Shown piece after piece: positions 28,297 to 36,292 of a stretch of DNA of 64,000 nucleotides. The first letter of the stretch is position 1. Each line of letters begins with the position of its first letter. The DNA comes from Rhodococcus sp. NBC_00297 (GTDB lineage: Bacteria; Actinomycetota; Actinomycetes; Mycobacteriales; Mycobacteriaceae). The position numbers and the translations under genes are program-made. The DNA lies in the NCBI RefSeq assembly GCF_036173065.1, contig NZ_CP108041.1:2917001-2981000 (forward strand), given 5' to 3'. The notes under the pieces are model-generated. The model did not search any database. It was not told the DNA's origin and was given only the letters and a program-made list of their open reading frames with translations.

Positions 28297-29357
28297 GAGG
28301 CCTAGCGGCACCGCTGATCAAGCTGATCGTCTTCGCGGTGGTGACCATTCTGGCGACGGCCGCCCTGGCGTTGACCATCGCCAACGGGGCCGGATCCGGC
28401 AAGACCAAGTTCTCGGCCATCTTCACCGACGTCTCCTCGCTCAACGAGGGCGACGAGGTGCGCATCGCCGGTGTGCGCGTCGGCCAGGTGGAGAAGATCG
28501 AGATCCACGAGCGCGACCTGGCTCAGGTGGACTTCGCGCTGACCGAGCGTGAATGGCTGCCGGCCTCCACCACCGCGACCATCCGCTACCGGAACCTGAT
28601 CGGGCAGCGCTACATCGCGCTCGAGCAGGGCACGGGCGACCAGGGCGAGAAGATCACCAGCGGAGCCACCATCCCGCTCGATCGGACGTCCCCCGCGGTG
28701 AACCTGACGACACTGTTCAACGGCTTCCGTCCGCTGTTCCAGACGCTGACGGCCGACGACGTGAACAAGCTGTCCTACGAGATCATCCAGGTCTTCCAGG
28801 GTGAGTCGGGCACCATCGGCGATCTGGTGCGCGACACCGCGAGCCTGACCAACACGGTCGCGGACAAGGATCAGGTCATCGGGGCGGTCATCGACAACCT
28901 CAACGGGGTCCTCGACACGGTGAACCAGCACGACAAGGAACTCGACCAGTTGATCGTGAACACCCAGGCGCTGGTGTCGGGGCTGTCGGCGGATCGTGAC
29001 ACCGTCGGCTCGGCGGTCACCTCGCTGGCCGGTCTGACCGACGCGACAGCGGATCTGCTCGAGCCGACCCGTCCGTCCATCCAGTCGGCCATCTCGTCGA
29101 TCGACGGACTGTCGACCAAGATCAACAATCGGCAGCAGGACTTCGACAACATCCTGTCGAACTTCCCGGTCAAGCTCGAGAAGCTGATCCGCGTCGCCAG
29201 CTACGGCTCGTGGTTCCAGTTCTACCTGTGCGGCATCGACATCGTCGCCGGGCCGGGCTACGCGCCGCAGCTCAACCTCCCGACAGGACTGCCCACCATC
29301 AATCAGCCGCTGTACACCAACTCCGCGAAGCGTTGCGCCGCAGGAGGTATCTCGTGA
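28293..29357 (+). CDS. mceB: Mce family protein MceB
   Basis: 354 residues. Membrane anchor about 8-31, MCE domain with GDEVRIAGVRVGQVEKIEI and LIGQRYIALEQG, and a helical domain to about residue 300 followed by the YGSWFQFYLCGIDIV segment characteristic of MceB/C. The single Cys there and one near the C-terminus (KRCAAGG) may pair. ATG 28293 overlaps the mceA stop. Confidence 0.93.
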   Translation: MRGLAAPLIKLIVFAVVTILATAALALTIANGAGSGKTKFSAIFTDVSSLNEGDEVRIAGVRVGQVEKIEIHERDLAQVDFALTEREWLPASTTATIRYRNLIGQRYIALEQGTGDQGEKITSGATIPLDRTSPAVNLTTLFNGFRPLFQTLTADDVNKLSYEIIQVFQGESGTIGDLVRDTASLTNTVADKDQVIGAVIDNLNGVLDTVNQHDKELDQLIVNTQALVSGLSADRDTVGSAVTSLAGLTDATADLLEPTRPSIQSAISSIDGLSTKINNRQQDFDNILSNFPVKLEKLIRVASYGSWFQFYLCGIDIVAGPGYAPQLNLPTGLPTINQPLYTNSAKRCAAGGIS

Positions 29358-30373
29358 CGAAACGCAAGCCCGCGGTGCTGGGTGCCCTCGGCATCTTCAT
29401 CATCCTGATGGCGACGCTGTCCGCGTTCTTCCTCGACTCGCTGCCGATCATCGGTGCCGGATCGAAGTACACCGCGAACTTCTCCGAAGCGGCCGGTCTG
29501 CGCGCCAGCAACGAGGTGCGGATCGCCGGCGTGAAGGTCGGCAAGGTCACCGACGTCGCCCTCGACGGCGACAAGGTGAAGGTCGAGTTCACGGTCAGTG
29601 ACGCGTGGGTCGGCGACAAGACGTCCGCGTCCATCCAGATCAAGACGCTGCTCGGCCAGAATTTCCTCTCACTCGAGCCCAAGGGCGAGGAGCGGCTGAA
29701 CCCGCGCGACGCGATCCCGATCGACCGCACGACGGCCCCCTACGACGTCATCGACGCGTTCTCCGACGCCGCCCGCACCACCGGCGACATCGACACGACG
29801 CAGCTCGCGACGAGCATGGAGACGCTGTCGCAGGCGTTCTCCGAGACGCCGGAGAACATCCGCGCATCGCTCGACGGTGTCACGCGGTTGTCCGAGACCA
29901 TCTCCTCCCGTGACGACGAGCTGAGCAAGCTCTTCGCTGCGACCGACAAGACGACGCAGGTCCTCGCCGACCGCAACCAGGAGTTCACCAAGCTGATCGG
30001 TGACGCCTCGGTCCTGTTGCAGGAGTTGAACAATCGGCAGCAGTCCATCTCGCAGCTGCTCATCGGCACGCAGCGGGTGTCCACTCAGCTGACCGGTCTG
30101 ATCCGCGACAACGAGGCACAGATCGGTCCCGCACTCCAGTCGCTGGGTCAGGTCATCGACACCCTGAAGACCAACAACCAGAACATCGCCGAGGCGATCA
30201 AGCTGTACTCGCCGTTCGTCCGGCTGTACACCAACATCGTCGGTAACGGCCGCTGGTTCGATCAGGTCATCGTCAACACCTTCCCGCCCGGTCTCCCGGA
30301 CATTCCGGGATACCGTGAGCCGATTCGCACCCTCGGTGTGGATCCCGTCCGTAGTCCGGGAGCAGGCCAGTGA
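29354..30373 (+). CDS. mceC: Mce family protein MceC
   Basis: 339 residues with anchor about 8-28, MCE domain (SNEVRIAGVKVGKVTDVAL, LLGQNFLSLEPKG) and helical tube domain ending in NGRWFDQVIVNTFPPG. GTG 29354 overlaps the mceB stop (GTGA) and has the strong AGGAGG within the end of mceB. The C-terminal low-complexity tail found in some MceC proteins is absent. Confidence 0.93.
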   Translation: MTKRKPAVLGALGIFIILMATLSAFFLDSLPIIGAGSKYTANFSEAAGLRASNEVRIAGVKVGKVTDVALDGDKVKVEFTVSDAWVGDKTSASIQIKTLLGQNFLSLEPKGEERLNPRDAIPIDRTTAPYDVIDAFSDAARTTGDIDTTQLATSMETLSQAFSETPENIRASLDGVTRLSETISSRDDELSKLFAATDKTTQVLADRNQEFTKLIGDASVLLQELNNRQQSISQLLIGTQRVSTQLTGLIRDNEAQIGPALQSLGQVIDTLKTNNQNIAEAIKLYSPFVRLYTNIVGNGRWFDQVIVNTFPPGLPDIPGYREPIRTLGVDPVRSPGAGQ

Positions 30374-31659
30374 CCGCATCCACCGACCAGGAAGCCCCGT
30401 CGAACGGCGGCTTCTTCAGCAAGCGCAACCTGGGAATCATCGCTGCCGTCGTCGCTGTCGTGGTGCTGGTCGTGTTCGCGCTGTGGTGGGCCTTCACCCG
30501 CCTCGGCACCACCACCATCACGTCGTACTTCGACAAGACGGTCGGCGTGTACGAGGGCACCGAGGTTCGCGTCCTCGGCGTCAAGGTCGGCACCGTCACC
30601 AAGGTCGAGGGCCTGGGCGATCAGGTGCAGGTCGACATGCGCGTCGATCGCGGCGTCGACATCCCCGCCGATGCCCGCGCCGTCCAGCTCGCGCCGTCCG
30701 TCGTCGCCGACCGCTACGTCCAGCTCGCGCCGGCGTACACCGGCGGCGAGAAGATGGAGTCCGGTGCCGTGATCCCACGCGAGCGCACGGCCACTCCCGT
30801 CGAGGTCGACGAGCTGTACAAGAGCATCGACGAGCTGTCGGCCGCGCTCGGACCGAACGGCGCCAACCAGAACGGCGCCGTCTCCGACCTCGTGACCACC
30901 GGCGCGCAGAACCTGGCCGGAAACGGTGAGGCGCTGAACGATTCGCTGACCCAGCTCTCCGGTGCCGTCGAGACGCTCGACTCGTACCGCGGCGATCTGT
31001 TCGGCACGATCCAGAATCTGCAGACGTTCGTCAGTGCACTGTCGGCGAACGACCAGCAGGTGCGTGCCTTCAACAATCAGCTGTCCTCGCTGACGAGCTT
31101 CCTGGCGGGGGAGCGGGAGAACCTCGGCCTCGCGCTGAACCAGCTCTCGGTCACGCTCGGTGACGTCGCCACCTTCGTGCGGGACAACCGGGACCAGCTG
31201 TCCAACGATCTCGACGACCTCGCTCCGACCACGCAGTTGCTCGCCGACAACCGCCAGAACCTGGCGGACACGTTGACGCTGCTGCCGCTGGCCGTCGCGA
31301 ACGTCGCGAACTCCTACAACGCCGAGTCCGGATCGTTGGACGCGCGCCTGATCTTCCAGGAGTTCCAGGATCCGAAGACGTTCTTCTGCAGTCTCATCGA
31401 TCTGCAGAAGCTGCGCCCGGGCGATCCGCAGTTCGAGGCGCTCGGCCGTCAGATGCAGCCGATCGTCGACAACTGCGGCGCGATCATCGACCAGGCCGTC
31501 GCCGGTGTGAAGACGCCGACGCTGGTCCTGCCGTTCGGGTTGCTCAGCGCGGACAACATCCAGCGCAACGTCGAGCCCGGCACCGTGCCCGGTGTCGAAT
31601 CGCCGCGGGTCGACGACCTGCAGCTTCCGGGCCTGAACATTCCTGCGGAAGGGGAGTGA
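30370..31659 (+). CDS. mceD: Mce family protein MceD
   Basis: 429 residues. Anchor about 20-42, MCE domain (GTEVRVLGVKVGTVTKVEG, VADRYVQLAPAYTGG) and a long helical domain with repeated Gln/Leu heptads (residues 150-330). The C-terminal part has Cys residues in TFFCSLIDLQ and VDNCGAII that may form a disulfide. GTG 30370 overlaps mceC. Confidence 0.93.
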   Translation: MTASTDQEAPSNGGFFSKRNLGIIAAVVAVVVLVVFALWWAFTRLGTTTITSYFDKTVGVYEGTEVRVLGVKVGTVTKVEGLGDQVQVDMRVDRGVDIPADARAVQLAPSVVADRYVQLAPAYTGGEKMESGAVIPRERTATPVEVDELYKSIDELSAALGPNGANQNGAVSDLVTTGAQNLAGNGEALNDSLTQLSGAVETLDSYRGDLFGTIQNLQTFVSALSANDQQVRAFNNQLSSLTSFLAGERENLGLALNQLSVTLGDVATFVRDNRDQLSNDLDDLAPTTQLLADNRQNLADTLTLLPLAVANVANSYNAESGSLDARLIFQEFQDPKTFFCSLIDLQKLRPGDPQFEALGRQMQPIVDNCGAIIDQAVAGVKTPTLVLPFGLLSADNIQRNVEPGTVPGVESPRVDDLQLPGLNIPAEGE

Positions 31660-31661
31660 CG

Positions 31662-32924
31662 ATGAGAGTGCGCTCGCGTGGCCTGATGGCCGCCTCCGGT
31701 GCCTGCGTCGTCGCCGTGACGCTCAGTGCCTGCGGATCCAGCGGTATCTACGGGATCCCGCTGCCCGGCGGTGCCGACGTCGGGTCGGATCCGATCCGGT
31801 TGACGTTGCAGTTCGACGACGTGCTGGACCTGGTTCCGCAGTCGACCGTCAAAGTCGACGGTGTCCAGGTCGGCCGAGTCACCTCGGTCTCCGTGCCGAA
31901 CGACTCGTGGATCGCCGACGTCGAGGTCGAGGTCGACTCGTCCGTGGACCTGCCGGCCAACGCCATGGCGTCCGTCCAGCAGACCAACCTGCTCGGCGAG
32001 AAGTTCGTCCAGCTCAGCGTTCCGGCCGACGACGCTGCGTCCGCGCGCCTCGCCTCGGGCGACACCATCCCCGTCGAGCGGACCCGCCACGCCACCGACA
32101 TCGAGCAGGTGCTCGGCGCGCTGTCGATGTTGCTCAACGGCGGAGGCGTCGCGCAGCTCGCTCCGATCGTCAAGGAGCTGAACACCGCGCTCGGCGGCCG
32201 CGAGGACCGGGTGCGGAACCTGCTCGAGGAGGCCAACTCGCTCATCGGCGGCCTCGAGGATCAGAAGGCCGACATCACGCGCGCGATCGACGGTCTCGAC
32301 GTCCTCACCGGCACGCTCAACCAGCAGACCGAGAAGATCGACCGGATCCTCGTCGATCTGCCGGTCGCCACCGAGGTGCTCGAACAGCAGCGTCCGCAGC
32401 TGACACAGCTTCTCGGTCAGCTCGATCGCCTCGGGCAGGTGGGAACCGACGTCATCGAGCGGTCGAAGGACGATCTGATCGCCGACCTGCGCGCACTGCG
32501 CCCGACCCTGCAGGAGCTCTCGACCTACGGCGACGAGCTGATCACGGACCTCGCGTTCGTGCCCACGTTCCCGTTCCCCGACGGCGTCGAGAAGATCACC
32601 CAGGGCAACGCGGTGAATCTGTTCCTCAGTGTGGATCTGCAGATCGGCAACCAGCTCACCGCGCTGGGCGTCGGCCAGGGCAACCCGATCTACAGCGCGC
32701 CCCGCAACGGCGATCCCAAGCCGCGGGTCGATCCGTCGAACCCGTACTACAACGGCAACGGCCCGCGTAACTCCTTCCCGACCATCTCGCTGCTGCCTCT
32801 GCCGCCCATCATCCCGTCGCCGACCCCGGCGCCGGGTGTACCCGCCGCCGCACCGTCGGCGAACCCGTTGGACGGCATCCTGCAGCAGTTCGGGATCGTT
32901 CCTCAGAACGAAGGTGGACAGTGA
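31662..32924 (+). CDS. mceE: Mce family lipoprotein MceE (LprK type)
   Basis: 420-residue Mce protein carrying a lipoprotein signal: basic start, hydrophobic stretch and the lipobox LSAC in VTLSACGSSG, as in every mce operon's E subunit. MCE domain: STVKVDGVQVGRVTSVSV and LLGEKFVQLSVP. The helical domain runs to about 330, then a proline-rich tail. ATG 31662 is preferred (GGGGAG 6 bases upstream) over GTG 31656. Confidence 0.93.
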   Translation: MRVRSRGLMAASGACVVAVTLSACGSSGIYGIPLPGGADVGSDPIRLTLQFDDVLDLVPQSTVKVDGVQVGRVTSVSVPNDSWIADVEVEVDSSVDLPANAMASVQQTNLLGEKFVQLSVPADDAASARLASGDTIPVERTRHATDIEQVLGALSMLLNGGGVAQLAPIVKELNTALGGREDRVRNLLEEANSLIGGLEDQKADITRAIDGLDVLTGTLNQQTEKIDRILVDLPVATEVLEQQRPQLTQLLGQLDRLGQVGTDVIERSKDDLIADLRALRPTLQELSTYGDELITDLAFVPTFPFPDGVEKITQGNAVNLFLSVDLQIGNQLTALGVGQGNPIYSAPRNGDPKPRVDPSNPYYNGNGPRNSFPTISLLPLPPIIPSPTPAPGVPAAAPSANPLDGILQQFGIVPQNEGGQ

Positions 32925-34171
32925 GATCCAAGCTGGTCAGCACACAGCTGATCCTCTTCGTCGTCATCGCCGTGCTCGGCCTGGTGTACGTCGGTGCCAA
33001 GTACGTGCGCGTCGACCAGCTGTTCGGTTTCGGCCAGTACACGGTCACCGGTCAGTTCGCCGATTCCGGCGGCATCTTCAGCAACGCCGAGGTGACGTAC
33101 CGCGGCATTCCCGTAGGGCGCGTCGGTGAGCTGAAGCTGACCGAGCAGGGCGTCGACGTCGAACTGAAGCTCGAGAAGAGCGCTCCCGACGTCCCGGCCG
33201 ACACCATCGCCGTGGTGGCCAACCGCTCCGCCATCGGTGAGCAGTACGTCGATCTGCAGCCGCGCACCGATCAGGGCCCCTTCCTGCAGGACGGCGACGT
33301 CATCCTGCAGGACGACACGTCCATCCCGACGCCGGTGGAGAGCCTGCTCAAGAACGTCAAGACGCTCGCGGACTCCGTGCCGGTCGACGATCTGCACACC
33401 GTGGTGACCGAGCTCGGTACCGGCTTCGCCGGCACGGGTGACTCACTGCAGCAGCTCGTCACCTCGCTCGACAGCTTCTCCGAGGACGGTCTCGCCAACC
33501 TGCCGCAGACCCTCACGCTGATCCGCGACAGCCGCGTCGTGCTGGACACCCAGTCCGAGCAGTCGTCGTCCATTCAGCAGTTCAGCTCGGATCTGGATCT
33601 GGTCACCGCGCAGTTGCGGTCGAGCGATCCGGACATCCGACGACTGATCGACAACGGGCTTCCCGCCAGCGACCAGGTCGGCGCGCTCGTCGACCAGGCC
33701 GGCCCGGGTCTGACGACCAACCTGACGAACCTCGCGGGTGTGACCAGTGCACTGAGCCCCCGCACGTTCGCACTGCGTCCGCTGCTCCAGTTCCTCCCGG
33801 CCCTGGCGCAGGGAGCGAACTCGGCGAGTCCGGGTGACGGCACCATTCACTTCGGCATCGCGCTCGAGGTGAACAACCCGCCGTCGTGCACCCAGGGTTA
33901 CGAGGGCACGCAGGCGATCCTCGACGCGGAGTACGCCAAGAATCCCGACTTCGATCCGACGCAGCAAGACTTCCCGTTGAACCTCGACGCGAACTGCACT
34001 GTGCCGCAGGGATCCCTGACGGGAGTGCGCGGCGCCAACAGCGTGCGCTTCGCCGATCCGCAGACGGTGCAGCCGTGGGACGACAAGCCCAAGGTCGCGC
34101 CGGACCCCCTCGATCTGAACCCGATCGCGACGCAGCTGGCCGCACTGCTCGGTGTGACGGTCCGCCCCTGA
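32921..34171 (+). CDS. mceF: Mce family protein MceF
   Basis: 416 residues. Anchor about 7-27, MCE domain (NAEVTYRGIPVGRVGELKL, AIGEQYVDLQP) and helical tube domain; the end of the conserved region has NNPPSCTQGYEG, typical of MceF. GTG 32921 overlaps the mceE stop (GTGA). Last of the six tube-forming subunits. Confidence 0.93.
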   Translation: MRSKLVSTQLILFVVIAVLGLVYVGAKYVRVDQLFGFGQYTVTGQFADSGGIFSNAEVTYRGIPVGRVGELKLTEQGVDVELKLEKSAPDVPADTIAVVANRSAIGEQYVDLQPRTDQGPFLQDGDVILQDDTSIPTPVESLLKNVKTLADSVPVDDLHTVVTELGTGFAGTGDSLQQLVTSLDSFSEDGLANLPQTLTLIRDSRVVLDTQSEQSSSIQQFSSDLDLVTAQLRSSDPDIRRLIDNGLPASDQVGALVDQAGPGLTTNLTNLAGVTSALSPRTFALRPLLQFLPALAQGANSASPGDGTIHFGIALEVNNPPSCTQGYEGTQAILDAEYAKNPDFDPTQQDFPLNLDANCTVPQGSLTGVRGANSVRFADPQTVQPWDDKPKVAPDPLDLNPIATQLAALLGVTVRP

Positions 34172-34241
34172 CCGTCGAGTCGGGTGAGGAGAGGTGCGCG
34201 GTGATGGCAGCGAGAAGTTACCCTCAAGTAGGGTGTCTGCT

Positions 34242-35006
34242 GTGACGCCAACCACCTCTCCTTCCGACCCGGACCTCGACGGCGCCGACACCGGTGACGG
34301 GACGTCCGAGTCCACGCCCGCACCGGCGCCGCGCACGTCTCCGGTCGCCACGGCGGTGACTGCCGCGGCCGCCGCGATCACGTTGATCGCGGCCGTCGTG
34401 CTGAGCATCTTCTGGTTCCTCGCGTACCAGGAGTCCTCGGACGCCTCCCTGCGGGACGACGCCCTCGCCGGCGCCCGGCAGGCGGCGATCAATCTGAACT
34501 CCGTCGACTCGAACGATCTGGACAAGACGTTCGCCGACATCGAGTCCTCCATCACCGGTGACGAGCTCACCAACGGTCTGAACGACACCAAGGATCAGTT
34601 CCGCCAGCAGTTCGCGGAGACCGGTGTGGTCACCACCGCGGCGGTGCAGCACGCGTCGCTCGTCGGGTTCAGTTCCGACGACGGCACCGCGCAGTCGCTC
34701 GTGGTCCTCACCACCGACACCACCAAGCCGGACGGCAACGAGCGGTACCAGAGCACCCTGCGTCTCGAACTGCAGGACGTGGACGGCACGTGGAAGGCCA
34801 CGCGAATCCAGCCCATCGGGCAGCGCATCCCCCTCGAGGTCCCGGGCGCACCCGTTGCGACGGGCGATCCCGCTGCACCCACCGATCCCGCCGCCACCGA
34901 TCCCGCAGCCCCGGTCGACCCCGCAGCCCCGGTCGACCCCGCAGCTCCGGTCGATCCCGCCGCGCCCGTCGATCCCGCTCCCGCACCGACCGACGGCGGT
35001 CAGTGA
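34242..35006 (+). CDS. Mce-associated membrane protein with PAAPVD repeats
   Basis: 254-residue protein. Cytoplasmic Pro/Thr/Asp-rich N-terminus, one membrane segment (about 34-56), an outer NTF2-like domain (ASLRDDALAGARQAAINLNSV ... TWKATRIQPIG) and a tail of PAAPVD units (about 205-245). This is the Mas/Mce-associated architecture thought to stabilise Mce complexes. The frame is open from a GTG at 34194; GTG 34242 (VTPTTSPS) has AAGTAGGG upstream and is preferred, with doubt. Confidence 0.8.
   Translation: MTPTTSPSDPDLDGADTGDGTSESTPAPAPRTSPVATAVTAAAAAITLIAAVVLSIFWFLAYQESSDASLRDDALAGARQAAINLNSVDSNDLDKTFADIESSITGDELTNGLNDTKDQFRQQFAETGVVTTAAVQHASLVGFSSDDGTAQSLVVLTTDTTKPDGNERYQSTLRLELQDVDGTWKATRIQPIGQRIPLEVPGAPVATGDPAAPTDPAATDPAAPVDPAAPVDPAAPVDPAAPVDPAPAPTDGGQ
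34885..34983 (+). repeat. 18-bp in-frame tandem repeat
   Basis: Five near-identical 18-bp units (GCCCCGGTCGACCCCGCA type) inside the Mce-associated gene, each coding PAAPVD or a close variant. Third-position changes between units show they are an old or selected array. Copy-number change would alter only the length of the outer tail. Confidence 0.8.
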
Positions 35007-35063
35007 CACCTCGCTGTCACGCCGTCCGTCCCGCTCGCCTCGCACCAGCCAGGAGTTCTCTCT

Positions 35064-35834
35064 ATGCCCCCCGCACGCCGTAGACCCCCCACAGGCGCTC
35101 CCCGTGTCCCCGCCGGCAGCGTTCGCCGACCCAAGGTCGCCGGACGCTCCACGGCGCCCCCCGCGGGCGGCGACGCGATCGAGAACGAGAACACGAGCAC
35201 GTCCACCGGCGCGGCCTCGACCGTCGACCTGTCGAAGTCGTCGGCCGACACCGCTGCGGTCGACAGCGCGGCCACGGACTCGGTCGTGGACGAGACGACC
35301 GAGACGACCGAGGCGGACGACGGCGCCCCCGCCGGCCGCACGGCCTGGTGGACTCCCCGCACGATGCTGCTCGCCGCACTCGCCGTGGTGTTCGCCGTGA
35401 TCGCGCTCCTCGCCGTGGTGCGCCCCGGTACGTCCGAGGTGAGCAACCAGGCATGGGTCGACACTCCGGCCACACTCGAGGTCACGTCGGCCGGGCGCGA
35501 CGCCCTGCAGACGGTGTTCAGCTACAAGTTCGACACCATCGACCAGGATCAGGCGGCCGCTCGCGCGGTGCTGAACGACGAGCGCCGCGGGGAGTACGAC
35601 TCCACCGCGGAGCAGACCAAGCAGGGCGTCATCCAGACGCAGACCACCACGACGGCCACGGTCACCGACATCGGGGTGTCACTGCTCGACGGTGACCGGG
35701 CCGAGCTGCTGGCCAGCATGGACATCGCCGCGACGCAGGACACGGTCGACCAGGGAACGGTGCAGACGCCGGTCTCGGTGACCATGGAACGTGTCGACGG
35801 AAAGTGGCTGCTCGCGACCATCGACAACCGCTGA
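35064..35834 (+). CDS. Mce-associated membrane protein, second
   Basis: 256 residues: disordered cytoplasmic N-terminus (1-95, Pro/Arg-rich then Thr/Asp/Glu-rich), one membrane segment (about 99-119, MLLAALAVVFAVIALLAVV), and an NTF2-like outer domain (130-256) ending RVDGKWLLATIDNR. Same architecture as the preceding gene. ATG 35064 follows CAGGAG. Probable last gene of the mce operon. Confidence 0.82.
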   Translation: MPPARRRPPTGAPRVPAGSVRRPKVAGRSTAPPAGGDAIENENTSTSTGAASTVDLSKSSADTAAVDSAATDSVVDETTETTEADDGAPAGRTAWWTPRTMLLAALAVVFAVIALLAVVRPGTSEVSNQAWVDTPATLEVTSAGRDALQTVFSYKFDTIDQDQAAARAVLNDERRGEYDSTAEQTKQGVIQTQTTTTATVTDIGVSLLDGDRAELLASMDIAATQDTVDQGTVQTPVSVTMERVDGKWLLATIDNR

Positions 35835-36292
35835 TCGCCCGCGTCGAGCGGATTCGGGGGACGAAACGCCGCTCTCGCTCTTGACGCGAGGGCTTCGGGA
35901 GTCCACTCTGATTACCGGATTCATCGAACGCGGGTGCGACCCCGCTGCCATGATCGAGATCGACGCCGGAGCAAATGGAGGCACCGGGCGTCAGGATCGA
36001 CGGGCAGGGGCGCTCGGCAGTTCGTGGATCACGGCCCGTGCAGTCTCCGGGCCGAGCGCGCTCCCCGCGCGGACGCGGTTGCCATATCCGCCGCATTGGG
36101 GTACTTTTGGACGTTGCGCTGGGTGCCTCCTGTCCACTTCCAGACTTTGCCTGAATCGACACGTGTGTCGATCTCTGCTGAGCGAGGACTTCGTACGGGT
36201 AGTGACCAGCGAAGTTCCCACACAAAGAAGCAGATTAGCGACGGTCGCGCAGTGCACGAAGCGGCCCGCGTGAGGTGCTGGAAGGACGCATC
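35835..36292. other. rpoB upstream region
   Basis: 458 bases without a credible gene. A weak hairpin at 35871-35893 (GCTCTCGC with GCGAGGGC, 7-base loop) may end the mce transcript. An inverted repeat ATCGACAC-GT-GTGTCGAT lies at 36155-36172, about 120 bases before rpoB. The rpoBC promoters should be here; no unambiguous -35/-10 pair was found. Confidence 0.55.
36155..36172. promoter_or_regulatory. Inverted repeat upstream of rpoB
   Basis: Perfect 8-bp arms ATCGACAC and GTGTCGAT, two-base centre. It could be an operator or the base of a leader hairpin. Regulator not identifiable. Confidence 0.3.
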
